In this document: positions 43,709-52,194 of the stretch, piece by piece
How positions within the stretch are numbered: position 1 is the first letter of the stretch
Layout of the letters: every line of letters begins with the position of its first letter
Origin: Vibrio sp. S9_S30
GTDB taxonomy: Bacteria > Pseudomonadota > Gammaproteobacteria > Enterobacterales > Vibrionaceae
Direction of reading: 5' to 3'
DNA: 64,000 nt
Assembly: GCF_014694455.1 (NCBI RefSeq)
Contig: NZ_JAAUWT010000013.1
Location: 1-64,000 of the forward strand
The notes under the pieces: model-generated
Seen by the model: only the letters and a program-made list of their open reading frames with translations
Told to the model about the DNA's origin: nothing
Databases searched by the model: none
Program-made: the position numbers and the translations under genes

Positions 43709-46204
43709 GTGAAGTTCATAAAGCATTTGTTAATATTTTCATTGGTTTGCACCATTTTGGGAGTGACCACAATTATTGGGTTTTACTTTTACGTCAAACC
43801 CGAGCTGCCCGATGTTGCAACACTAAAAGACGTAGAACTGCAAACACCTATGCAGGTATACAGTCAAGATGGAAAGCTGATATCACAATTTGGTGAAAAG
43901 CGTCGAGTGCCAGTTTCACACAACGACATCCCCCAAGAACTCATTAATGCGCTTATTGCGACCGAAGACAGCCGTTTTTTTGACCATCCTGGTATTGATC
44001 CAATTGGTATTGTTCGCGCCGCTATTGTTGTTGCAACAACAGGTTCAGCAAAACAAGGCGCCAGTACCATTACTCAACAGTTGGCGAGAAACTTCTTTCT
44101 CACTAACGAAAAAAAGATCATGCGTAAAATCAAAGAGATTTTTATCGCCATCCACATTGAGCAACTACTGACTAAAGAAGAAATTCTAGAGCTGTACATC
44201 AACAAAATTTTCCTAGGCTATCGTTCTTATGGATTTGGAGCCGCCGCTCAAGTCTATTTCGGTAAAGAGTTGAACGACTTATCTTTAAGTGAACTCGCTA
44301 CTTTGGCTGGCATGCCAAAAGCCCCTTCTAGCATCAACCCCATTCGTTCGATTGAACGTGCCACTAATCGCCGAAATGTGGTACTGATGCGCATGCTTGA
44401 TGAAAAATACATCACTCAAGAACAATACGATTCCGCTCGCTCAGAAGCCATTGTGGCCAAATACCACGGTGCAGAAATTGAACTCAATGCGCCTTATGTG
44501 GCTGAAATTGCGCGTTCTTGGGCATTAGAGAATTACGGCGAAGACGCTTATACGTCCGGCATGAAAATCTACACCACCGTGAACTCCAAGCTGCAACAAG
44601 CCGCTAATGAAGCCACCATCAATAATTTGCTTAGCTACGATGAAAGACACGGATATCGGGGTGCAGAAGAAACACTTTGGGCATCAGGCGAAGTGCCGTG
44701 GACTGAAGACAAGATGAGCAAGCATCTACTTGCCGTACCGACTTACGGTGAGCTCATACCCGCCATTGTGACTGAAGTCGGAGAAAAATCCGCGAAAATT
44801 TACATCAAAAACCAAAGTTTTTCGTTTCTCGATTGGGATGCAATGAAATGGGCTCGTCCATTCAAAAGCGATAACCGCCAAGGCAGCGCTCCGAGCAAAG
44901 CGACGGATATCTTATCGGTAGGAGAGCAAATTTGGGTTCGTAAGCTCTCACTTCCAGCAAGTGATGACCAGCTTGAACAGCAATGGGTGTGGAAGCTGGC
45001 TCAGGTTCCAGACGCCAATACCGCATTTGTCGCAATGAACCCAAATGATGGTGCGATTGTGTCATTGGTGGGTGGCTTCAACTTTGTTCACAGTAAGTTT
45101 AATCGCGCCACGCAATCTGTTCGTCAAGTAGGTTCAAGCATCAAGCCATTCATTTACTCGGCCGCCATCGATCAGGGCATGACACTGGCAAGCTTAATTA
45201 ATGATGCACCAATCAATAAATGGGATCAGAGCCAAGGTACCGCTTGGCGTCCAAAAAACTCGCCACCGACATACACAGGGCCTACTCGCATGCGCGTTGG
45301 GCTCGCTCAATCAAAAAATGTTATGGCAGTACGAATATTGCGCCGAGTAGGATTGGACGAATCCATTGATTACCTTGCTCGATTTGGTTTTGAAAAAGAC
45401 CAACTTCCTCGCTCTGAAACCCTCGCGCTCGGGGCTGGTAGCTTAACTCCGGTGAAAATGGCGCAGGGTTATTCTGTTTTCGCGAATGGTGGCTATTTTG
45501 TCGAACCTTACTACATAAGCCGTGTGGAAGATGCCTTTGGCAAACCCATAATAGAAGCTCAACCCAAAATGGTTTGCCGCACAGATTGCCAAGCTCAGGA
45601 AGACAACGAGTTTGAAGAGCAAGATGTGGATTCGCCATACGCCCCACAAGTCATCTCGGAGCAAACCGCTTTCTTGATGCGAGAAATGATGTACAGCAAT
45701 GTATGGGGCGGCGGCGACTGGAGCAAGGGTACGGGCTGGAACGGTACGGGCTGGCGCGCTAAGAAGCTAGGGCGTCGCGATATAGGTGGCAAAACCGGTA
45801 CCACCAACGACTCCAAAGACGCTTGGTACAACGGTTATGCGCCAGGAATGGTGGCCATTGCATGGGTAGGCTTCGACAACCACCAACGAGAGCTCGGTGC
45901 GAGTGTGGTAAACCCGAACTTAGGTAAAGACCAAATTACAGGAGCCGAATCGGGAGCGAAAACGGCTCAGCCAGCTTGGGTAAACTTTATGAAAGTGGCA
46001 CTGGAAGAGGTACCAGCAGAACGTAAAAAGTTACCCGAGGGCATCATTCGAACCCGTATTGATGCAGAATCGGGGCTGCTTACCAACAAATCTGACGACT
46101 CAACCATGTTTGAATACTTCAAACGTGGGACAGAGCCAAAAGAGTACGCTCGCGATCCAATCAGTGAAGCCATATACAGTGAAGATGGTGAAGAACTGTT
46201 TTAG
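43709..46204 (+). CDS. mrcA: penicillin-binding protein 1A
   Basis: A bifunctional peptidoglycan synthase of 831 aa. A membrane anchor (about 3-24) is followed by a GT51 glycosyltransferase domain (ALIATEDSRFFDHPGID; KQGASTITQQLARNFF), an OB-like insert, and a transpeptidase with the nucleophile serine in RQVGSSIKPF, the SKN motif in AQSKNVMAVR and KTG in GGKTGTTND. The frame opens 35 codons earlier, but GTG at 43709 has an AGGGA Shine-Dalgarno and yields the family N-terminus, so it is preferred. Confidence 0.94.
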   Translation: MKFIKHLLIFSLVCTILGVTTIIGFYFYVKPELPDVATLKDVELQTPMQVYSQDGKLISQFGEKRRVPVSHNDIPQELINALIATEDSRFFDHPGIDPIGIVRAAIVVATTGSAKQGASTITQQLARNFFLTNEKKIMRKIKEIFIAIHIEQLLTKEEILELYINKIFLGYRSYGFGAAAQVYFGKELNDLSLSELATLAGMPKAPSSINPIRSIERATNRRNVVLMRMLDEKYITQEQYDSARSEAIVAKYHGAEIELNAPYVAEIARSWALENYGEDAYTSGMKIYTTVNSKLQQAANEATINNLLSYDERHGYRGAEETLWASGEVPWTEDKMSKHLLAVPTYGELIPAIVTEVGEKSAKIYIKNQSFSFLDWDAMKWARPFKSDNRQGSAPSKATDILSVGEQIWVRKLSLPASDDQLEQQWVWKLAQVPDANTAFVAMNPNDGAIVSLVGGFNFVHSKFNRATQSVRQVGSSIKPFIYSAAIDQGMTLASLINDAPINKWDQSQGTAWRPKNSPPTYTGPTRMRVGLAQSKNVMAVRILRRVGLDESIDYLARFGFEKDQLPRSETLALGAGSLTPVKMAQGYSVFANGGYFVEPYYISRVEDAFGKPIIEAQPKMVCRTDCQAQEDNEFEEQDVDSPYAPQVISEQTAFLMREMMYSNVWGGGDWSKGTGWNGTGWRAKKLGRRDIGGKTGTTNDSKDAWYNGYAPGMVAIAWVGFDNHQRELGASVVNPNLGKDQITGAESGAKTAQPAWVNFMKVALEEVPAERKKLPEGIIRTRIDAESGLLTNKSDDSTMFEYFKRGTEPKEYARDPISEAIYSEDGEELF

Positions 46205-46236
46205 CAGGGGTACAGTACACTTTCCGACGTTAAAAT

Positions 46237-46260
46237 AAAAAGGCGCATCAGCGCCTTTTT
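46237..46260. terminator. terminator after mrcA
   Basis: AAAAAGGCGC and GCGCCTTTTT pair perfectly around ATCA with T runs on both strands, between converging mrcA and oxyR. Confidence 0.8.
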
Positions 46261-46397
46261 TATTTAACCTCCACGTTGGATACACAGCATCACTCATTGA
46301 ATAAAATAGACACTGTATTGCGACCCTTTTCTCATTAGGGGTTGTGTTGGTAACAAGGCGTCTTTGCGTCAATAGGGATCCGATGGCAATGGAACTC

Positions 46398-46448
46398 AAC
46401 CAGTTAGAGGCAAATCAGCAGTTAGAGACAAATCAGCAGCTAGAAAAG
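46398..46448 (+). repeat. 18-bp tandem repeat near the oxyR 3' end
   Basis: Two full units of AATCAGCAGTTAGAGACA type (46413-46430, 46431-46448) follow a 15-bp partial unit (46398-46412). They lie within a plus-strand frame that opens with ATG at 46383 behind AGGGA and reads heptad-like NQQLETNQQLEK before running antisense into oxyR. A remnant or tiny coding unit is possible; nothing further supports it. The rest of 46205-46491 holds only the mrcA terminator. Confidence 0.5.
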
Positions 46449-46491
46449 GACCGGCTATTCCGAGCTGCAGTGATTGACATTATCACCCTCG

Positions 46492-47373
46492 TTATACGAG
46501 CTTTGAAATACTCTCAGCCAACTGTTCAAAACGGCTTCTCAGCGGAGAACCTGGTCGGTAAACCAACACAATACGCCGGCTTGGTTGAGGGTTACTCGCA
46601 CGGACATAACACACACCATCGCGCTTTTTCTCAGCCGGCACCGACAACGCTGGCAACAACGTAATGCCCCCACCCGCGGCAACCATGTTTCTCAGTGTTT
46701 CAAGGCTGGTGGCTTTGAAGCGTTCGTCGTCGCGTGCCCCTGCTGCAAAACAGAATCCCAGCGCTTGATCCCGTAAACAATGCCCATCGCCTAACGCAAG
46801 AACCGTCTTACCATTTAGCTCAAGCATGTCTATTTCATCTCGTTCCGCCCATTCGTGATCACAAGGCACAGCAACGCTCATGGGTTCGTCGTAAAGATCC
46901 AGCTCTTTAAAGGGTTCCGTCTCTGCAACCGAAGCCAACACTAAACAATCTAACCGACCTTCTTCAAGTTGCCTAACCAGCTGGTGGGTTTGCGCTTCAT
47001 GCAAAAACAGTTCGAGATCTGGGAATTGCTCTTTGAGCTGTGGAATAATTTTAGGCAGCAAGTAAGGACCAACCGTGGGAATAAAGCCGATGTGCAAAGG
47101 ACCGCTCATCTCTTTCCCTTGTAAGGTCGCCATATCGATAAATAACTTCACTTCCCCTAGAATTCTCTTCGCTTGATATACAAGCTGCAAACCCGACTCG
47201 GTAAACAAGACCCTGCGGCTGCTGCGCTCTAAAAGCGCTGTTCCCAATTCATCTTCCAATTTGCGAATTTGACCACTCAACGTGGGCTGACTAACAAAAC
47301 ACGCTTCTGCTGCTTTGCGAAAGTGTTTGTGCTCAGCAAGAGCCACGAGGTATTCGAAATCACGAATGTTCAT
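46492..47373 (-). CDS. oxyR: peroxide-responsive regulator OxyR
   Basis: A 293-aa LysR-type regulator. The N-terminal winged helix reads NIRDFEYLVALAEHKHFRKA, and the C-terminal sensor domain keeps the redox cysteine pair in GDGHCLRDQALGFC, which forms the H2O2-sensing disulfide. It is divergent from prx-grx over 179 bp that contains a full OxyR site, so it probably regulates both itself and that peroxidase. Confidence 0.94.
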   Translation of the reverse strand: MNIRDFEYLVALAEHKHFRKAAEACFVSQPTLSGQIRKLEDELGTALLERSSRRVLFTESGLQLVYQAKRILGEVKLFIDMATLQGKEMSGPLHIGFIPTVGPYLLPKIIPQLKEQFPDLELFLHEAQTHQLVRQLEEGRLDCLVLASVAETEPFKELDLYDEPMSVAVPCDHEWAERDEIDMLELNGKTVLALGDGHCLRDQALGFCFAAGARDDERFKATSLETLRNMVAAGGGITLLPALSVPAEKKRDGVCYVRASNPQPSRRIVLVYRPGSPLRSRFEQLAESISKLV

Positions 47374-47387
47374 CTTTCCTCCCTAAA

Positions 47388-47424
47388 ATAGAAACAGCCT
47401 ATCAATACCATAACAATAAACGAT
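47388..47424. promoter_or_regulatory. OxyR operator between oxyR and prx-grx
   Basis: The half-sites ATAG-N7-CTAT-N7-ATAA-N7-CGAT match the OxyR consensus (ATAG-N7-CTAT repeated with 7-bp spacing) in spacing at all four elements and in 14 of 16 bases. It begins 15 bp from the oxyR start, as expected for autoregulation plus divergent activation. Confidence 0.78.
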
Positions 47425-47552
47425 TGGAGCTATCAACTCAATCGTTGAATAATGGACTCAACAAAACGAAACAGGCTGTATAAACAAAAGCCAGCTACGC
47501 TGATTAAACGTCGGCTACCGTAAGAATTCAAAAATCCAAAGAGGAAACCAAC

Positions 47553-48284
47553 ATGTTCGCATCAAAAGAAGGTCAAACTGTACCACAGGTCACTTTTCCT
47601 ACTCGCAAAGGGGATGCTTGGGTAAACGTCACGTCTGACGATCTTTTCAAAGACAAGACCGTCATTGTATTCAGCTTACCCGGCGCATTTACGCCAACGT
47701 GTTCTTCTAGCCACCTACCTCGCTACAACGAATTGTTTCCTGTTTTCAAAGAACACGGTGTCGATGAAATTGTGTGTATCTCTGTGAATGACACGTTTGT
47801 TATGAATGCATGGAAAGAAGACCAAGAAGCAGACCACATTTCTTTCATTCCAGATGGAAATGGTGAATTTACGGATGGCATGGGCATGCTCGTTGACAAA
47901 AATGACCTCGGTTTCGGCAAGCGTTCATGGCGTTACAGCATGTTAGTGAAGAATGGCGTTGTTGAGAAAATGTTCATTGAGCCAAACGAGCCAGGCGACC
48001 CGTTCAAGGTTTCGGACGCCGATACCATGCTGGGTTATATCGCTCCAAATTACAAAACTCAGGAATCCATTACCGTATTCTCAAAGCCAGGTTGCCCTTT
48101 CTGTGCGAAGGCGAAACAAAACCTGATTGATCACGGTCTTCAATATGAAGAAGTGATTCTAGGTAAAGATGCCACCACCGTTAGCTTGCGAGCTATCACT
48201 GGGCGCGCAACGGTTCCACAAGTGTTTATTGGTGGTAAGCACATTGGTGGCAGCGAAGAACTTGAAAGCTTTCTGCTCAAGTAA
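47553..48284 (+). CDS. peroxiredoxin-glutaredoxin fusion
   Basis: A 243-aa hybrid Prx5-glutaredoxin. Residues 1-160 are the peroxiredoxin with the peroxidatic cysteine in PGAFTPTCSSSHLPRY. Residues about 168-243 are glutaredoxin with the CPFC active site in SKPGCPFCAKAK and the GSH-binding TVPQVFIGGKHIGG. The fusion reduces peroxides directly with glutathione. AGAGGAAA is the Shine-Dalgarno. The OxyR site upstream explains induction by peroxide. Confidence 0.93.
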   Translation: MFASKEGQTVPQVTFPTRKGDAWVNVTSDDLFKDKTVIVFSLPGAFTPTCSSSHLPRYNELFPVFKEHGVDEIVCISVNDTFVMNAWKEDQEADHISFIPDGNGEFTDGMGMLVDKNDLGFGKRSWRYSMLVKNGVVEKMFIEPNEPGDPFKVSDADTMLGYIAPNYKTQESITVFSKPGCPFCAKAKQNLIDHGLQYEEVILGKDATTVSLRAITGRATVPQVFIGGKHIGGSEELESFLLK

Positions 48285-48311
48285 TCCCAAATCACATCGT
48301 ATTCCTGAATA

Positions 48312-48336
48312 AAGCCCGGGGAAACTCGGGTTTTTC
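48312..48336 (+). terminator. terminator/attenuator after prx-grx
   Basis: AAGCCCG and CGGGTTT pair around an eight-base loop (one G-T pair), followed by further Ts. The next gene begins 30 bases later, so it may be a partial terminator. Confidence 0.5.
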
Positions 48337-48366
48337 TTTCCAAACCGACATGAAAGAGAATCCATT

Positions 48367-49818
48367 ATGAAACAACTGAATGTTGATGTAGCGATCATTG
48401 GTGGCGGCACTGCGGGTCTAGGCGCCTATCGAACAGCAAAAGCGCATACATCGAATGTCGTGATGATCGAAGGTGGTCCTTACGGCACAACTTGTGCTCG
48501 CGTTGGATGCATGCCATCTAAACTTTTGATCGCAGCGGCAGAAAGCGTTCACCAAATTGAAAAAGCACCAGGCTTCGGTATTCACCCACAAGGTGAGATC
48601 GTCATCAATGGGCGCGAAGTAATGGATCGAGTGAAACGAGAGCGAGACCGTTTTGTTGGCTTTGTATTGGAAGGGGTAGAAGACATTCCAGCGCAAGACA
48701 AAATATCGGGCTATGCGAAATTTATCGATAACAACACTCTCATCGTCGATGATCATACCGAAGTCAAAGCACAGCGAATTGTCATTGCTACGGGTTCTCG
48801 CCCTGCTTATCCAGGCATCTGGAATGAGTTGGGGGATCGACTCATCGTCAATGATGATGTGTTTGATTGGGACGATCTTCCTAACTCTGTCGCGGTCTTT
48901 GGCCCTGGGGTTATTGGTTTGGAACTGGGACAATCACTGCACCGACTGGGTGTCGAGGTGAAACTGTTTGGTTTGGGTGGGCAAGTGGGTCCACTGACCG
49001 ATCCTGAGGTGATGGCCTACGCGAACAAAACGTTCAGTGAAGAGTTTTACCTAGATGCCGATGTCAAAGTCGAAAGCATGAAACGTGTCGATGAGAAGGT
49101 TGAGATCCAATTTATTAATCACGACGGGGAACTTGAAACCTTTGTTACCGACTACGTATTGGCTGCAACGGGTCGACGCCCTAATGTGGATAAGCTGGAT
49201 TTGGAAAACACAGAAATCGATTTGGACGATCGCGGTGTCCCCAAAGCGGATCACTACACGTTGCAAACGTCGGTTGATCACATCTTTATCGCTGGTGATG
49301 CAAGCAACCAGATCCCGTTGCTTCACGAAGCCGCCGATCAAGGTCGCATTGCGGGAGATAACGCAGGTCGCTTCCCAGACATCCGGGCAGGGCTGCGCCG
49401 CTCGTCTATCTCCGCCGTATTTTCAGACCCTCAGATTGCGATGGTAGGTGAAACTTACCGTCAAATCACTCAACGCTTAGGAGGTTGTGGTTGCTTTGCG
49501 ACGGGTGAAGTGTCATTTGAAAGCCAAGGTCGTTCCCGAGTGATGCTGCGCAACAAAGGTGTCTTGCACGTCTATGGCGAACAAGGGACGGGGCGGTTTC
49601 TCGGCGCTGAAATGATGGGGCCTAATGCCGAGCATTTAGCTCACCTTCTGGCTTGGGCACACCAAAACAAAATGACAGTATCTGACATGCTGGACATGCC
49701 CTTCTATCACCCAGTGATTGAAGAAGGGGTTCGCACCGCACTTCGTGATTTGAATGCCAAGTTACACCTTGGTCCTGAAATGATTAAGCACTGCTTGGAT
49801 TGCGGTCCGGGTTGCTAA
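48367..49818 (+). CDS. dihydrolipoamide dehydrogenase-like flavoprotein
   Basis: A 483-aa class I pyridine nucleotide-disulfide oxidoreductase. The FAD motif is VAIIGGGTAGLGAY, the redox disulfide TCARVGC, the second nucleotide motif FGPGVIGLELGQSL, and the C-terminal His-Glu of FYHPVIEEGVRTAL completes the active site. It is not next to 2-oxoacid dehydrogenase genes, so the true disulfide substrate is unknown. The C-terminus adds an unusual cysteine-rich tail, CLDCGPGC. Position behind an OxyR-linked peroxidase suggests a thiol-redox role. Confidence 0.85.
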   Translation: MKQLNVDVAIIGGGTAGLGAYRTAKAHTSNVVMIEGGPYGTTCARVGCMPSKLLIAAAESVHQIEKAPGFGIHPQGEIVINGREVMDRVKRERDRFVGFVLEGVEDIPAQDKISGYAKFIDNNTLIVDDHTEVKAQRIVIATGSRPAYPGIWNELGDRLIVNDDVFDWDDLPNSVAVFGPGVIGLELGQSLHRLGVEVKLFGLGGQVGPLTDPEVMAYANKTFSEEFYLDADVKVESMKRVDEKVEIQFINHDGELETFVTDYVLAATGRRPNVDKLDLENTEIDLDDRGVPKADHYTLQTSVDHIFIAGDASNQIPLLHEAADQGRIAGDNAGRFPDIRAGLRRSSISAVFSDPQIAMVGETYRQITQRLGGCGCFATGEVSFESQGRSRVMLRNKGVLHVYGEQGTGRFLGAEMMGPNAEHLAHLLAWAHQNKMTVSDMLDMPFYHPVIEEGVRTALRDLNAKLHLGPEMIKHCLDCGPGC

Positions 49819-49877
49819 TTCAACTCAGCCTACAAATACACTACTTAAAATAAGAAATTGCTTCTAAGTCCTTTTTT

Positions 49878-49910
49878 ACCCTGACTTTATCTCCAGAGTC
49901 AGGGTCTTTT
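49878..49910 (+). terminator. terminator after the Lpd-like gene
   Basis: ACCCTGACT and AGTCAGGGT pair around ten bases and lead into CTTTT. Confidence 0.75.
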
Positions 49911-50007
49911 CATATTAATTTCATCTAAAGTTGAACTTACGTCCTAATGGAACGGAATACGTTTAGTTATACTTATCTTAATATTTGTTTAACGAGACGG
50001 CGATGTT

Positions 50008-50262
50008 ATGCCTTGTCAGACATGCCAAGAACACTGGTTTTGGAAGAAAATCGGCCGTTGCAAGCAATGCATGGATCAACTCACGATACTTTCCGTCGTG
50101 TGTTGGGTTATTTGGTGGTTTGCTTTTCAAGAATCCCCCAACAGCATTCAATCCATTACACTGATTTTTACTGGTTTTGCTTTCAACGCCTTACTTGCGA
50201 TGCACTTGTGGATGAAATTTGTGGTTTTTCCTTGGCAGGAACGCAATAAAAAACCGCGCTGA
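50008..50262 (+). CDS. DUF3624 family small membrane protein
   Basis: An 84-aa protein of the vibrio DUF3624 type. Two CxxC pairs near the N-terminus (PCQTCQEHWFWKKIGRCKQC) form a probable zinc-binding knuckle, followed by two hydrophobic helices (about 28-43 and 50-70) and a basic tail. Function unknown. Its last codons are part of the terminator stem that follows. Confidence 0.72.
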   Translation: MPCQTCQEHWFWKKIGRCKQCMDQLTILSVVCWVIWWFAFQESPNSIQSITLIFTGFAFNALLAMHLWMKFVVFPWQERNKKPR

Positions 50263-50278
50263 TTTTCGCGCGGTTTTT
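50249..50278 (+). terminator. terminator overlapping the DUF3624 gene end
   Basis: AAAAACCGCGC and GCGCGGTTTTT pair around eight bases; the left arm includes the gene's stop codon. Confidence 0.8.
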
Positions 50279-50288
50279 ATTGAACGAC

Positions 50289-50404
50289 AGATTACATTGA
50301 ACAGCAGCTTACATTGACATAAGACTTACACTGAGATAGTACTTAACGCAGAAACAGTACTTACACAGAAATAGTACTTACACGAGATAACACTTACTGA
50401 GTTA
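50289..50404. repeat. degenerate 16-18-bp tandem repeat array
   Basis: About seven head-to-tail units resembling ACTTACACAGAAATAGT can be laid out at 50289, 50306, 50324, 50341, 50359, 50376 and 50392. Sequence drifts from unit to unit but the ACTTA(C) start recurs every 16-18 bases. The last unit includes the phoA stop codon. There are no intervening spacers, so it is not CRISPR. Confidence 0.65.
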
Positions 50405-51860
50405 ACCTTAACGCTTCATCAATCACATGGTAAATGTAGTTTTGCTCAACCACTCCTTGGAACAACCAAGCTTGAGGACCACGAGCAAAAATCGCCACGT
50501 CTTCGCCAGAGTGTGTTTCGGAGCCCAACTTCACTAATGATTGCTGTAAGTAATCTAACTTGAGCACGTCTTCTTCCAATAAGTCATTTCGTCCCCCCTC
50601 TGCCGCACCCGGTCCATTACCATACGCCAGCGTTGTGTAGTTTTTCCCAAATTCGTCTTTATTCAATTTGCCTTTGGATTTGGATAAACCAAGTATTGGG
50701 TTACCACGTTCTGCATAACCGTTTGAGATCAGAGTATGCGCATGATCGGCGGTCACGATGATCAACGTCTCCTTGGGATCCGTCATTTCCAACGCGGCTT
50801 TGATGGCACGATCATATTCCACGGTGTCTTCCAGTGCTCGCGCAGCATTACCTGCATGGTGAGCGTGATCGATTCGACCCGACTCCACCATGAGTAGGTA
50901 GCCTTTCTTATTATTTTTTAAGATGTCGATGGCTTTAGAAGTCATTTCTGACAGCGATGGTTCATTATTTTCCTTCACACGATCGGCTTCATATAGCATA
51001 TGGCTACTTTCAAATAACCCAAAAACACGTTCAGTGCTTCCATTCAACTTATCAAAGCCAGCGCGATCATAAACATAGTTACCCTCTGGATAGCGCCTTT
51101 CCCACTCTTCAATTAAGTTACGCCCATCTTGTCTCTTACCTTTCTTCCCTTCCGGATCGGTCACCGTCTCGGGAATGAATTCACGTCGACCGCCCCCAAA
51201 CACGACTTGGAAACCGTTACCGGAATCAAATGAAACAAACTGCGAGGCTATGTCTTTACAACCGGTGTTTTTGGCAATGTTTGGCAGTTTAGTGTCGTTT
51301 TCCCAATTTCGGTCAGCACTATGCGCATAGGCAGTGGCGGGAGTGGCGTGGGTTAAACGCGCCGTAGACACCACACCCAATGATAAGCCTTTTTCGCCTG
51401 CCATTTGAAAGGCGGTTTTGACTTCATTGCCTTTTTGAGTATTGCAAAAACCACGCTGAACATTGTCGTTCACATTAATGACCCCAGCTTTGGTTTTCAC
51501 ACCCGACACCATTGCAGTTGCCGTTCCTGCCGAGTCAGGCGTTTGCATATCGGTGTTGTAGGTTTTGGATAATGCGGTATGTGGCAAACGCTCCATGGCC
51601 AGCACATACTCCTCCCCTTTTAGACCTTTTTTCTGGCCTGCATAAATCCGTGCCGCGGTGATGGTTCCAACGCTCATACCATCCCCCACAAACAAAATCA
51701 CATTCTTTGCAGGACCATCAATCGGCTTACGCTCTTTTGCAGCCGCAATGGTACTTTTTGCTTCTTGATACCATGTATCTGATTGCTGAGGGACATTTGC
51801 ATTTGCGGTTGCCGCGACAATGACACCAATCGCCAGCATAGAAAGTTGAACCCCTTTCAT
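50394..51860 (-). CDS. phoA: alkaline phosphatase PhoA
   Basis: A secreted phosphomonoesterase, 488 aa. The signal peptide ends near TANA (about residue 22). The metal and active-site motifs are FVGDGMSVGT, the nucleophile serine in TPDSAGTATAMVSG, MVESGRIDHAHHAGN and VTADHAHTL, with the late Zn histidine in LGSETHSGEDV. ATG at 51860 has a GGAG Shine-Dalgarno and the proper signal start; the frame extends ten codons further to an unlikely ATG. A Pho box lies about 75 bp upstream. Confidence 0.92.
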   Translation of the reverse strand: MKGVQLSMLAIGVIVAATANANVPQQSDTWYQEAKSTIAAAKERKPIDGPAKNVILFVGDGMSVGTITAARIYAGQKKGLKGEEYVLAMERLPHTALSKTYNTDMQTPDSAGTATAMVSGVKTKAGVINVNDNVQRGFCNTQKGNEVKTAFQMAGEKGLSLGVVSTARLTHATPATAYAHSADRNWENDTKLPNIAKNTGCKDIASQFVSFDSGNGFQVVFGGGRREFIPETVTDPEGKKGKRQDGRNLIEEWERRYPEGNYVYDRAGFDKLNGSTERVFGLFESSHMLYEADRVKENNEPSLSEMTSKAIDILKNNKKGYLLMVESGRIDHAHHAGNAARALEDTVEYDRAIKAALEMTDPKETLIIVTADHAHTLISNGYAERGNPILGLSKSKGKLNKDEFGKNYTTLAYGNGPGAAEGGRNDLLEEDVLKLDYLQQSLVKLGSETHSGEDVAIFARGPQAWLFQGVVEQNYIYHVIDEALRLTQ

Positions 51861-51936
51861 GGGAAGTCTCCGAAGTAGTTTGATAATCAACGGAGGACAC
51901 TCTAAAGATCAATCAGAATGCTTAGGTATCAATGCG

Positions 51937-51963
51937 GTGAAGGTTTCATGAACATTCCATGAA
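51937..51963 (-). promoter_or_regulatory. Pho box upstream of phoA
   Basis: Minus-strand TTCAT(G/C)-type units start at 51963, 51952 and 51941, exactly 11 bp apart, the geometry of PhoB direct repeats. A fourth TTCATG abuts at 51969. It is in the right place to activate phoA under phosphate starvation. Otherwise 51861-52194 holds only the argH terminator. Confidence 0.65.
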
Positions 51964-52034
51964 CATGAAATGTTATAACAAATCAAAAGAAAGATAGGAG
52001 GAAATCTGAATTGAGCTGGATTGGAAAAAGAAAA

Positions 52035-52066
52035 AAGCCCCTATGCCAAATCTGGTTAGGGGCCTT
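52035..52066 (-). terminator. terminator after argH
   Basis: AAGCCCCTA and TAGGGGCCTT pair around 13 bases with a T run on the minus strand. Confidence 0.7.
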
Positions 52067-52194
52067 CTTAGATTCATCTAAGAAAAAGCAGTGGTATTAA
52101 TATGACCGTGCTTTTCCTTATAAAGTTCCCAAAAAAGATCTATTTTCATTAAAAATGATCTGAGCCAATAGAAAAACTACCTTTAATCACACCG

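Noticed and set aside
46383..46664. A real 94-codon gene opposite oxyR
   Set aside because: Most of it is antisense to the conserved oxyR end; only the first ~35 codons lie in free sequence, so it is kept as an observation.
50289..50404. Possible CRISPR array
   Set aside because: Units are 16-18 bp, degenerate and contiguous, with no unique spacers and no cas genes nearby.
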